DNA of 64,000 nt, taken from NCBI GenBank assembly GCA_949152475.1, contig OX424570.1, forward strand, positions 27,958,694 to 28,022,693, read 5' to 3'. The notes under the pieces are model-generated. The model had not been told where the DNA came from and did not search any database. It saw only the letters and a program-made list of their open reading frames with translations. Shown here in pieces: positions 42,851 through 53,539 of this stretch. Position numbers and translations under genes: made by a program. The stretch is from Terebella lapidaria (lineage: Eukaryota; Annelida; Polychaeta; Terebellida; Terebellidae). How positions within the stretch are numbered: the first letter of the stretch is position 1; each line of letters starts with the position of its first letter.

Positions 42851-45454
42851 TGTACACCTGATGGAATTAGTATACAACTGCCCAACAACCTATGAAAACA
42901 ATTTAGAAATCCGAAACAAACCCCACGGAACAGATATATGACAAGTACATAAGTACCTAATCAATAGCCAGAAGGCTAATGAGTTGATGGTATCAGCTGG
43001 AATTCCCTGAGAGTTAATATTTACCTTCAATATATTCGTGATGAAAGCATGAAATTTTACAAATGAATTTAATCAGTCATTTCACAACGGATTATTATGT
43101 TGTTGGTACATATTTATCTGATGGCCTCCAGGCTAATGTCATATTTTCGCAAAATAAGACATAATATTAGTACACAAGTTATTCCTCTGTACAGAAGAAA
43201 GATATAGCTTATTAGGTTTAGATATATATTTGTGACATCCGTTTGAGATAATGCACTGATACAGAAGAAGTTATATCACTATCTTTACGAAGCGTAGCCG
43301 ACTAATGATATCAACGTATATAATAATATATAAAATATGTCTGCACCACAATCTTATCACATTTGCGATAGAATGTAAGTGTTGCCAAAACACTCATAAA
43401 TTTCCCAGACTTTTCCTATCATCCCATTGTAGGGGTATTCAAATTTCCGTAGAACTCACGTATGAATAATCTTGTATGATAATTGTTGAGTGTTGTATGA
43501 AATACCCCGGTTTATTATAGTCAGGAGCGTCATCATTACAATGAAGACAGAGTAAAACTTACTTCCCGATATGGAGGACACACTATCGTGTCTCTGTTTC
43601 ACACGGGGGTCGAGGCTGTGCACAGTACCACAATAATTACTGCTATCCGTATCATTTTCATTTATTCAATCAGAGTGGGCCAATTTGGTCCCTATTTTCC
43701 CAAGATGTAAACGGCTGCTTGGTGCAACACGATTGGAGGAGGTGGTGCATCTACAATATTCACTCTCCAGATGTCCCAAATGGCTTAAACATGCTCGTCT
43801 TCATGTGGGGTTGCTTGAACTGGATGACGGGTGAAGACAAAATGTCGTCTTTTTTCACCTGGTCAAGCAGCGAGCAGTAAAGCTCAACTTGCACCAGGTA
43901 ATCTCGATCATGGTTTTCCCTTTGGCGCCACACCTTGTTAGTCTGCTTCCGAAATATGGTCGAAATGTGGACCCTCAAGAGAGCACAATCATCCCCAGGT
44001 GTAACATAACAATATATGTAACAATTTTAATTAAATACTCAGTAAACATATTATTGAGATGTGATAATTCTTTGCTTGATAAATGTGTGAAGGGGCTGGG
44101 CAACATTTTACTCGCCAGTTAGAATAGCTGGGAATCTTTCGATACTGGACTGAGAGGATGAATACCGAACTCGGCTATGATCGCTCGGGATACTCGGTAA
44201 TGGTTCCACCTTTGCTACCTTTTCACACTTGTACAATCAAATTTCAAATTTGGACACCGTTGCTTCATCGTAATCTTGTGGGTGCCATCTGAGTACCATC
44301 TTTAATGTCCGTCTGATTGTCCCCGTTCTGGACTACTCCTCGGCACATTCAGACCCTTGAGACCTTCGCTTGAAGGTCAAAGGACGGTCACCTGTTTACT
44401 CAGCTTGTGTTCACCCTTTCGGGCTTCGATTGTTTCTGTCCATTGTATCTATTTTTCATGGTGGGTTTGACCACCATCGAGTATTGTCATGTTCTGAGCC
44501 TCTTTCATCGATCGTTTATTGAAAAGAATGCACCAGAATGAAGGACATTTGATTGATTTGCACCTATGTGTTGCCGTGGTTTTGTTTTCTAGGAAGCATA
44601 CTCCCAAACATAAGATCATTTAGGCATACAGTCATGCTCGATTGCAATAGATGCCAAACAAACTATTTGCGTCTTCAATGAGAAACCTTGCATCGGCAAC
44701 AGGTCAGAAAAAGGGCACATTGAACGAAAACAACGAACAAGTTTGAGTAAATGATCGGCGACATAGCAGTTATCAGTTTTCTATATTTCGAGGCATTGAT
44801 GACATATCTGATGATATTTAGGCTATTTAAATCATACCTCTGTTGGCTTTCAATTCGGTGTACGGAGAATTTTCCGTAGATTCACCAGAGCATAATCCTA
44901 TAATTAATCACATTGGTTGTTCTCCGTATGACATCCAGACGATCGTATTCTGACGCCGTACACAATACATGTCCTCACTGCTGCATTGTATCAGCCATCA
45001 CCACGGGGGTTAGATATTGAAATATTGCATGGTATAATTCTCTTTTCATTAGACCATACCGGCACCAACAATGCTGAATTCAATAGATTTGAATTCAAGT
45101 GTTATTCATGGTAGAATTGTGATTGCTAGAATTTTGTTCTTTTTCGAGCAGAGTTTTTATTTTAGAAATGTAGACCCAAGTTGATAGTATACGTGCCTTC
45201 ATTCAATCAATGAGCCAGTTTATCTCCCCAATGGAAAATTCTATTGCATTATTGTCAGTGAGGAGAAGGGTGACAAGATTGAATATTGTGGCAGATAATC
45301 GCATATATAATTTATACAACAATGATGTAACAATGAGTTATTGTTATATCGCCGAAATACTGAAGTGCACAAGGCATACATTGTACTTTGTTACCTGAGT
45401 TTGGAGACATTTATTCTCCATTCCAAACCTCGCGGTAAAACAATAGTTTTTTTT

Positions 45455-45800
45455 TAGGTTAGCGAACCTTTGGTCCGATAACCCATTGCCGTGGCGTTGC
45501 GTCCGTCGTCGTCGGTCTACATTTTCATCTTTAAAGCTTACGATCGATTCTGTCTGAAATTTTACACAAAAATGCCTAAAAAATATTTTGAGAAGGAGGT
45601 ATTTTTTTTAATTTTTTTTATTTTCGCATTTATTTCGAAACGGCGGCCATTTTTTGATGAAAAACTGTCAATTTTGGACTTTGACGGTCGTTTTCTCAAA
45701 ATCTGTTCAGTAACTTTTTTTCAAAAATTGATACATAACACTTCTCACATATACACCTGTGACGTATATAAGTTACGTTACCCTGGTGACCCTTAAGTTT
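45455..45800. repeat. Diverged relative of the hairpin-headed repeat
   Basis: A degenerate hairpin (GGTTAGCGAACC / GGTCCGATAACC) with a GTCCGTCGTCGTCGG run and GGCGGCCATTTTTTGATG, then CACCTGTGACGTATATAAGT, parallels 38456-38770. Confidence 0.6.
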
Positions 45801-45984
45801 CGTTATTTTGTGCCCAACCTCGACCCAAATACGATTTTCCCATCTAAAATTCTCCAATGCTTTAAAATGGGACACATGTTGCCTAATGTCTCGCTTTAGG
45901 GATTAGAGATTAGGAATCAAATGTGGACATATAGGAAATAATACATGCTGAATATTCTCATTTTCAAGGTCAGAGCACAAAAAT

Positions 45985-46665
45985 GCTAATATCTCTCTTA
46001 TTATCGATTTTACAGCCTAGAAATCAATTATGATCATATAAGAAATGGTATATACAGATTATTCTAGTGACCTTGAATTTGACCGTTGACCTAAATTTAG
46101 AGGTCATAGGACAAAATGACTAATATTTCGCTTATTATCGACTTTACAGCTTAGGAATGAATTGTGAACATATAGAAAAAAGAAAATGATATATGCTGCA
46201 TATTGCCATGACCTTGAACTCGACCTTTGACCTCATTTTCAAGGTCAGGGGAAAAAATGGCTAATATCTCGCTTATTATCGACTTTACAGCTTAGGAATC
46301 CATAATGAACATGTGTGAAATGATATATGCTGAATTTTTTTGTGACCTTGAATTTGACTTTTGACCTCGTTTCCAAGGTCAGAGGACAAAATGGCTAATA
46401 TCTCGCTCATTATCGAGTTTACAGCTTATGAATTAATTGCGAACATGGAGGAAATGATATATGCTGAATATTCTCATGACCTTGATTTTTGACCTCCTTT
46501 TCAAGGTCAGATAACAAAATGGCTAATATCTCACTTATTATCAACTTTACGGCTTAGAAATCAATTGTGGTCATACTACAAGTGATATATGCTGAATATT
46601 CTCGTGACCTTGAATTGACCCATGACCTTATTCTCAAGGTCATGGGACAAAAAGGCTAATACCTA
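45985..46665. repeat. Tandem array, ~133-bp period, rich in AGGTCA/TGACCT
   Basis: Five to six units at about 45989, 46122, 46263, 46397 and 46525 (spacing 128-141 bp), each with a GCTAATATCTCGCTTATTATCG block and TGACCTTGAA, GACCTTTGACCT and CAAGGTCA. The hexamers are nuclear-receptor half-sites, one pair per unit close to a DR1. Whether any is bound is unknown; such repeats are common in marine invertebrates. Confidence 0.85.
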
Positions 46666-46672
46666 AAATATA

Positions 46673-47253
46673 CAGTGGGGTCCAAAAGTCTTAGACCACT
46701 TTGAGTGTGTCATCATAATTAACGTACAATAGAAGGCTGTGATTATTACATGCGGACTCCAAAGCTGAATCTTCTGTTTTTGTTTATAGACATGTATCTC
46801 AAATTGATACCAGAAGGTTTATTTCGGAAAAATGAACAAATTTTACCAACAAATTTAAATAAATACGGAAATGTAACATATTCATTATATGTCACCAACT
46901 TGTCTTAAATTTGTGAAACACATAAGGAAAAGAGGTTGCAATGAAACTGATATTGACCAACACACATCATTAACCACATTGCAACCCAATCCTGTTATTA
47001 TTCGCATTCAATCATTTTTGCTAAGCAAATTTAAAAACATTCAAATTTAGTGTTTTTACCCAAAAATTTAATCAGATATTCTTATGCTGCACAATCAAAC
47101 TTTCTGAATATCTGATGGTAATTGTGTTTACATACATGAGAGTGACTGAAAGAACAAATAACCGATAACTAAGATGAAATAAATTAGAATTTATTGATAG
47201 GTTTTAGAAAAGGTGATATTTTCAGGGTGGTCTAAGACTAAAGGACCCCACTG
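46673..47253. mobile_element. Tc1/mariner-type MITE
   Basis: A 581-bp element with terminal inverted repeats CAGTGGGGTCC...AGTCTTAGACCAC, mirrored at the right end, and a TA dinucleotide on each side (46671-46672, 47254-47255). No transposase frame inside, so it is non-autonomous. It interrupts or abuts the 133-bp array. Confidence 0.88.
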
Positions 47254-48397
47254 TATATTGCCCGGTAACTTTTCTTAGCCCTTGGGCTAATTTTTTCCCA
47301 TCAATTAATGATGCGCAGAGTATCTATATATACTATGATCAAACGAAGGAAACAAAACACTTTTGAAATGTGACAATGAAATCAGTCTTTTTAATGATAT
47401 TCATATCATATCTGTCCGCTTCAACTTTTTACCGCTAATATAAACATTGAAGGAGCTTTTCTGTGATCTATCATTCCCTGGTACGCTGCCAGGGTAAGCT
47501 GTCCATCTGTTTCACTAGAGATTCTTGTCGCATCACATATATAATCCAGACGCAACGGACAATATTGGATTGCATTGTGGCTCATTATGTTGTGATGGTA
47601 TTTTTCATCAATACACACTCTTCCTGCTAAAATATGTCATAGATTTTGTTGGTCTATCAACTAAATAGTGATTTCAGCAGTAGATTTCTTGACGTTATAT
47701 TTTTCAGTAAAGATGTCTCTGTGTAGCGCATTTTGAATTTGGGTAATTGTATACCAACGATACGGATTCCATCAGGAATACATAGGAATTATGTGTATTT
47801 TATACACTGTCTTTTCCTGATGACGCCCGAGTGACTCAGGTATAAAATTGGTCGGGATTGTTTCCATTCCGAAAGGCTTTGATGTTAGGTTTTTTAATTA
47901 GCACCAACAAAAACTTTTACTGAGGGGTAAAAGATGTTTCATGATCGATATCGTCCCATCGGGAACAAGTCACCGGATTTGCATCGAACGTATCATCCTT
48001 CCTCGAAAAGTCTATATATTGGGCGTAGAAGAGGTCAGTTTGAGAGAGAATTGATTTTGATTTTTTTTCAGCAGTATGAAGACGAAAATCCGAGGCATAC
48101 TGCGAACAGACGAAATCCGAGGCATACTGCGGAAAACAAAACCACCTTATAATTACCCATACACTGAATAGATCTTCTAACAAGAACTTTGATATTTATG
48201 CCAAAAATGTATTATTAAAAGTATTACATGTATTTGAGTCTAGGAGATATTATATTACTTCTGGTATCCGCTGTTAACAAATCAAGCGTGCATTAGCCTC
48301 GTTGATATAAACTTTTCCATCGGGATCCATGGCCATCTGATACCGTATACGGAAAACTGTAGTAACTATCTTTATCGTATGTTTTGCTCTTTTCCAG

Positions 48398-48575
48398 TTG
48401 TGTGTTTGACAAGCGCCTGTGAGTCTGGGTGGACTGAAGTGATGTCGTCTTGCTACAAGATATCAAACAATAAAATGTACTATGCTGATGCGGAGCAGCA
48501 TTGTCATGGCATGGACTCTGAGCCCATCAGCATCCACTCTACTGCACAGAACAATGCGGTCTACACGGCCATGGT
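48398..48575 (+). CDS. C-type lectin, exon 2 (first half of carbohydrate-recognition domain)
   Basis: A 178-bp exon between an AG acceptor and a GTAAGT donor (48576-48581). It encodes the end of the signal peptide and the start of a C-type lectin domain: CESGW, then SSCYKIS, YYADAEQHC and SEPISIHSTAQNNAV. This is the classic order C-x2-GW, CY, Y-x-A-x-x-x-C, L/I-x-S-I-H-S. The protein should be secreted and bind sugars or act in immunity or adhesion. The rest of the domain (WIGL and WND regions) must lie in further exons not found in this window. Exon ends are phase 1 and phase 2. A processed-fragment origin is less likely given good splice sites at both ends. Confidence 0.8.
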
Positions 48576-49621
48576 GTAAGTGGTAACAATTTGTTGTAGG
48601 GTTTGATAACAATTCAATAATTCTCACTACATATATATTGAGGAAAGTACATGACATAGAACCTACTGTGACCTGATTGACGTGGGCTTCATCGATGTGG
48701 TGTTAGACTGTAGAGAAATCTGATATAGCAACTCTCTGCAAGAACGACATGCCCTTTTCAAGCCAATATGATACCTTTACCGATAGCGTTGATACACTGA
48801 AATCTCTAGTGCGTTGATACACTCCACTCCTAATGTACCAGTATTCTTATTGGGATTATGTGGAAAACAAGGTGTCTACACAGATTCAATATGTAACATT
48901 ATCCTACTAGAGCCTGACTCTAGACAATTGAGACTTGCAATACTTGCCGATTTCGAGAGCGCAGACGACCAGTAACGCTCACGCATGATATATTGATAGC
49001 AAATCTACGGAGCCCCCAAGGGGACTGTATGGGGAATTCTGGAATAATTATTTAGTTTCGAATAATACGAGGAATAGCTTCCTTTGAAGTGTGAAGTGAA
49101 ATATCAATTTGTTGCTTCAAAATATGTATTGTTGTGAAACGAAAATGAGATTTCGGATGAATTCTCATTTTTTTCTCCGCGAGAAAAGAGTCGTGTGTAA
49201 TATATTTGTCCAGACTATGTATAGTTCGATGGGTTCAAACTGTGTACCATTGCTGGCAGACATGTTTCCGTCTTGTAATAATCAGACACACATGATAACG
49301 CTAAACAACTTATGTGCTATGCCAGAACCGGTTGGGTCAGCACTTTTTTTTTCAAAATAACCATCTCTACGGAGACTCTACGGAGCCCCTAAGGGGATAC
49401 AACAAAGAGTTAAGAACCTTTTCGCGTTCCCTCGCAATCTTTTCGCATTAGAATGCGATTTTTTCGTGTTCCCCCGCGAAGTTTTCGAGTTTGAACGCGA
49501 TCTTGTAGCAAAACCTTCTCAGAAGTCATGGGCGTCAGCACAATTAAGCACGATCTTTTTGCGTTCGAACATATAAAACATGTATGGAATGTTCGCGAAT
49601 TTCTCCTTTGAGTATATTCTG
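48576..49621. other. Start of presumed lectin intron 2
   Basis: No further lectin exon is visible. Two short copies of a CTACGGAGCCCC-AAGGGG repeat lie at about 49011 and 49375, and the second leads into a stretch rich in TTCGCGTT and GCGATTTT. The last four bases before the LTR (49618-49621, TCTG) are the left target duplication of copy 3. Confidence 0.5.
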
Positions 49622-50360
49622 TGTAAAGTTATTGACTGTCGTCCGCTTTCGGGATCCTCGAGGATAGTCCTCTCACCACGAGTCCTTGTGGACGTGCATC
49701 CGCTATTCCGGATCCTTGCGGCGGCGTCGCTCACCGGAGGTCACTGCGGACACGGTAACCACTCTAGCATTTACGGTAACCAGGTAACAGCCCACCCGAC
49801 ACGCCCAGGCCTACGGACACCGTTCAGAAACTGGTTCATCACCACGGTGTTAGCTGGAGGGGCCTGGCGAGCCGCGGTCTGCCTCGGGGACGAAACCCCG
49901 TACAGTCCATCGAACTAGCCAGAGCCTACGTCACACCGTCCCGGGAAGGGAGAGAACTGGCGATCCACAGGGCTTGTGCCCCCGAGTCAGCAACTCGTCT
50001 CTCCCAGCCCGGGCCCCCCTATGGAAATTGTCCCCAGGGCCCCAAGGGGCCTCTACTCAAGACCAGGGAACGCAAAGCTCATGGCGAGCCTTGCGTGCAT
50101 CCTTATGGCGAGTTATTGTCTCTCTCGGACAATCTCCTCTATCGAGTAGCTTCAAGTGTATATATAATACACCACAAGCTGTAGGACGCACGCGAGGTGT
50201 AATCAAACCATTGTTATAGTTTACTGGATAACGTAAATTACAATGCGTCGCCGTAGCAACGTCCGCTCGAATGGAGCGTCTCAAAACAAGGCCAAGACAG
50301 AAAATGCCACATAAATGGCATGTAGTTTTACAATCACCTGCCGCGATCTTTATCGCCACA
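49622..50360 (-). repeat. 3' LTR of copy 3
   Basis: 739 bp, begins TGTAAAG and ends CGCCACA, paired with 62880-63617. Contains a TATA-rich element at about 50157-50170. Confidence 0.93.
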
Positions 50361-50373
50361 TTACCCCCTTCTT
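50361..50373 (-). other. Polypurine tract of copy 3
   Basis: AAGAAGGGGGTAA in sense orientation, touching the 3' LTR. Confidence 0.7.
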
Positions 50374-50868
50374 ACAATGTTGGTCCCCAACATGCTCCGC
50401 CTGCGCCCAAAACCTCCCGAAACACGACGAGGGCATCGCATGGCGGACCGAAGGAAGCAAGGTGAACGGTACCCAGAAGTCACGGCGCAAAACACTAGGA
50501 CTTTAAGAGTCCCTTTTGGAAGAATGGGGAACTACCCCCGGACTTACGGAGTAAACTATAATGCGCTTTGCAATTTTGAATAAACCCTCATAAACAAGCT
50601 AAAATTTTGACCGAGGTGGTCCAAAACCGTGTGATGACCTTGGAAGGTCATCCGTTATAAAAGGACGGTGTGTCGAGTCTTTGGAATATCTTTAAGGTTA
50701 AACTTTAAATTTAGAAATTTTGTAAAACGACACACCGGGTGATCAAAAGTGGTAGTACCTCTAAAAAGTGTTGCCGGCCGCCCTGCCGGCCGGCTCCTCA
50801 GATCCGCAGAACGGGTCTGAGGCAGGGCGGAGCCGCGGGAGCGACTTGCACGGCGGCGAGGCTAGCAT
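50374..50868. other. 3' untranslated region of copy 3
   Basis: About 500 bp between the polypurine tract and the accessory coding region, without an open frame of note. It contains the near-inverted pair GACCTTGGAAGGTCAT at about 50636-50651. Confidence 0.5.
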
Positions 50869-52509
50869 CTAGCCTTCCCCCTCCGTCATGGGTTCCTCAT
50901 CCGGGCCGCCTGTCCTGGGGTTCGGCGGCGGCGACGGGTCCCTACGCTGCGGAAGCAGCGGAACCGGCAGTGAGTAAGCCGGCTGCGCGGGCAGATGAGG
51001 CAGGCCCGGTGGCGCTTGCAGGGGCTTCTGCGGCGAGCCCTGCAACCCGGGTCCTGACGGGGCCATGATGACGGAGGCTGGTAGAGCTGTGGTGCTTAGG
51101 TGTGCGATGGCACCGAACATCTCTACCGTATCGCGGGTGCGCTGAGGACCGGCCGTGCGTTCTCCCCACACCTGGATTAGGTATGGGTAGATAGCCAGCT
51201 CCAAAGCGGCATCCGCCCGCTGGAGAGCCGCCTGGTTCCGGGCGGACGACTCAGGGTCATCGACGCCCTGGAGTAGGCGAGTCCGAGCGGCCTCAGCTTC
51301 GTCAAGACGACGCCGTAGCTGCTCATTCTCAGCCTCCAGGTGCTCCATCCTAGCGGCCACCTCTGGAGAGATAGAGGATCCCCCGGGCTGCTCGGCTAGA
51401 GCGGCGGTTCGACCCTGGTCGAACGCGCGCCGTTCAATGTCGGCCGACAAAGTCCAGTAGCTCTCAAGGCTCCGCCGGGTGCCTTCCATGAGGCCTTGGT
51501 CGTATGCAAGATCGCATGCGACACGAGAGGCCTCAGCGCGGCACCGGCTGAACCGGTCCAGAGAGCTATCCATCTCCGCCACAAGGTACTCCGCCGCTTG
51601 AGTGAGCCTACCACGCTGGGGGTGATCCCAGGGGTGCTCTTCTCTCGCGCGGACCAGCGCGGCCACGCCTGCGGACCCCGAGTCACGAATGGCCCGGGGC
51701 ACTGGCAGGTTCACCAACGCCGGATCACCGGGGATCCGGTCCAAACCATCGCGACGATGGCCGACCGCCTGGCCTACGGACTCGCGGAAAGTCTCGTAGG
51801 CGCGGGCGGTCGTGGAACCGAACCTCCGGCGTACGTCCGCCGTGGCGTCAAGGGGATCCATGTCCAGGGAGGCGATACTTTGCCATCCCGCGGACGTCCC
51901 CTCAACCACCAACGAGGATGCGGACGCCGACCTCGAGAGAGGTGCCGCACGTCCGCCACTGCTTGCCACAGAGGGAGTTACACGCGGGGTCCTTGGCCGG
52001 ACCACCGACGTGGCACTCGAGGAGGCGGAGGTGTCCGCCACCACCCGTCCCTCAGACGGACCCGCAGGTACCGTCACCTCTAGCAAGCCCGGGTAATCCT
52101 CCTGAGTCAACGCGCCCGGGGACTGCGGGGGTGTCGTCCTGGCCGGAGACGTTCCAGCGGACGAACCCTTCCCCTGAGTCCTTGTCGGGGGGTGCGGCTT
52201 AGGGGAAGCCACGGGTGTCTTGGCCGCAATCTGCGGCATCTCAGACACGACCATGGTGACCCGGTGCCGATCTTCCACTGCTGAAGTAGCCGGCGGTTGA
52301 CGGACAGCCTCTGCTGCTGTCCGGGCGGCTTCCGCCGCCTGGTACTCCGCCGCAGTCTGGTCCATCGAGGCCGTCAGGCGAGCTGTGTAGCTCGAGCCCG
52401 CGGACACGATGCCAGACTCTTTCCATGCATCGTCCATGACGCGCTGTGCGAATCGGTAAAGAATCGGTTCCTCGACGTCCCTGACGTAGTCATGGACGTC
52501 ACCACCCAC
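50869..52509 (-). CDS. Accessory coiled-coil frame of LTR element copy 3
   Basis: A 546-residue frame with no ATG near its beginning (first Met at about residue 25), overlapping the zinc-finger frame in another register. Ala/Pro/Ser-rich linkers surround a helical centre, and a strong coiled-coil stretch (MEHLEAENEQLRRRLDEAEA) lies in the C-terminal half. It ends Pro-rich. No family is recognised. Position and the finger, linker, coiled-coil order match the single accessory protein of copies 1 and 2. Confidence 0.6.
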   Translation of the reverse strand: MGGDVHDYVRDVEEPILYRFAQRVMDDAWKESGIVSAGSSYTARLTASMDQTAAEYQAAEAARTAAEAVRQPPATSAVEDRHRVTMVVSEMPQIAAKTPVASPKPHPPTRTQGKGSSAGTSPARTTPPQSPGALTQEDYPGLLEVTVPAGPSEGRVVADTSASSSATSVVRPRTPRVTPSVASSGGRAAPLSRSASASSLVVEGTSAGWQSIASLDMDPLDATADVRRRFGSTTARAYETFRESVGQAVGHRRDGLDRIPGDPALVNLPVPRAIRDSGSAGVAALVRAREEHPWDHPQRGRLTQAAEYLVAEMDSSLDRFSRCRAEASRVACDLAYDQGLMEGTRRSLESYWTLSADIERRAFDQGRTAALAEQPGGSSISPEVAARMEHLEAENEQLRRRLDEAEAARTRLLQGVDDPESSARNQAALQRADAALELAIYPYLIQVWGERTAGPQRTRDTVEMFGAIAHLSTTALPASVIMAPSGPGLQGSPQKPLQAPPGLPHLPAQPAYSLPVPLLPQRRDPSPPPNPRTGGPDEEPMTEGEG

Positions 52510-53195
52510 GGTGGAATGTATCCAAAGTTGAATACAGGCCCCGCTTCATCACCAACGGTGTGAAGTCCCTCACCGCGGTGCGCACCCCCGCGGTGAGTGT
52601 TCAGGGCCTCCAAACTGGGGAAGTACCATTGCTCGGGGCTACGAGAGTAGCACCGCTCGCAAACGAACATCTTCACCCAGGGGTAATGGTACCCCGCAAC
52701 GTGTCGACTCAGATGGTTGTAGGAAGGATACCTACGATCCCGAGTGAGCGCACGATGCGGGTCCTTATACCCGACCAGGGACTGCGGACAGAGGAGGCAA
52801 GTTACACCATCCTCCGTCTCGGGCGGCAGCGCGGCACGCTCCTCGTCCGTGAGTGGACGAGACCGTGTAAACGGCGTGTCGGCCGCCGTACCCGCTTCCG
52901 CCGTGCGGCGGCCACGCGGATCCCTGCCATAACGCGCGAGGAACATGTGCCCTGACGCACCCCAGGGAGTTCGGGGCCCATTCCGGCCCGCAGCCTCTGG
53001 ATAGAGGGTGTGTGAACCAGACTCCGCAGGTGCGGACACCGAGGAGTTCTCGGCGGAACCGGTGTCCGGACGGCGACGGCCATCCGGACGGGTTTCCGCA
53101 CGAGTACTCTCATCCGGCCCCAGAGACGCAAGCATCTCCGAGGACGGATGCAACTCAATGTCGACACGAGCGGGTCCCGTCTCACTGCAGTCCAT
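52374..53195 (-). CDS. Accessory zinc-finger frame of LTR element copy 3
   Basis: An open frame of 273 residues from the first ATG (MDCSETGP). An acidic/Ser-rich N-terminus precedes two Cys2His2-type units with long loops: CLLC...NHLSRHVAGYH and CERC...LNTHRGGAH. The first shares SRHVA-x2-H with finger 1 of the copy 1/2 accessory protein (NFSRHVATKH), which argues for common descent. No signal peptide or membrane segment, so it is not an envelope gene. The role is presumably nucleic-acid binding. Confidence 0.65.
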   Translation of the reverse strand: MDCSETGPARVDIELHPSSEMLASLGPDESTRAETRPDGRRRPDTGSAENSSVSAPAESGSHTLYPEAAGRNGPRTPWGASGHMFLARYGRDPRGRRTAEAGTAADTPFTRSRPLTDEERAALPPETEDGVTCLLCPQSLVGYKDPHRALTRDRRYPSYNHLSRHVAGYHYPWVKMFVCERCYSRSPEQWYFPSLEALNTHRGGAHRGEGLHTVGDEAGPVFNFGYIPPWVVTSMTTSGTSRNRFFTDSHSASWTMHGKSLASCPRARATQLA

Positions 53196-53407
53196 CAACT
53201 CTTCCACGCGGGGAAAAGGAGACGGATTTAAGAGTTCTCGGCGCCTAAAGCAGCCAAGTTACTCTCTACAGTGCGGTCCGCCACGACCTCACTCTCGGAC
53301 TCGGTTCCTGTGCTAGAACCGGAGCCGGAGCTGGATTCCTCAGAACCCACATACGCACCTTCGGGGATATCTGCCTTGTCATCCCCCTCAGGCTGTGCGG
53401 GTTTCAA

Positions 53408-53471
53408 GTACGTGTTACCGCGCTCAAGAGACCCGGTTCGTCTCGAGTACGTGTTACCGCGCTCAAGAGAC
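53408..53471. repeat. 25-bp direct repeat upstream of the copy 3 zinc-finger frame
   Basis: Two identical 25-bp units containing GTACGTGTTACCGCGCTCAA, at 53408-53432 and 53447-53471 (39-bp period). They occupy a position similar to the 15-bp arrays of copies 1 and 2, although the motif differs. Confidence 0.85.
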
Positions 53472-53539
53472 TCATCTCCGGACTGGATCTCCAGATCCGC
53501 AGATCTGTCTCCACCAGTGCCGAGTGCTCGAATGACCAG

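Larger units (their letters stand above)
41019..48397 (+). other. Intron 1 of the lectin gene, repeat-rich
   Basis: About 7.4 kb, GT at 41019 and AG at 48396-48397 after a pyrimidine-rich tract (TTTTGCTCTTTTCCAG). It contains family A repeats (41225-41400, 42675-42850), a retroelement fragment (41930-42125), hairpin-repeat relatives (45455-45800), a 133-bp tandem array and a MITE. Stretches 42900-45450 and 47254-48300 show nothing recognisable beyond AT-rich DNA. Confidence 0.55.

Noticed and set aside
43760-44122. Opposed short frames in lectin intron 1
   Set aside because: No domain, no conserved splice context, AT-rich; chance open frames are sufficient.
49109-49360. Further lectin exon after exon 2
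   Set aside because: It has cysteines but none of the expected lectin motifs and no good splice sites.
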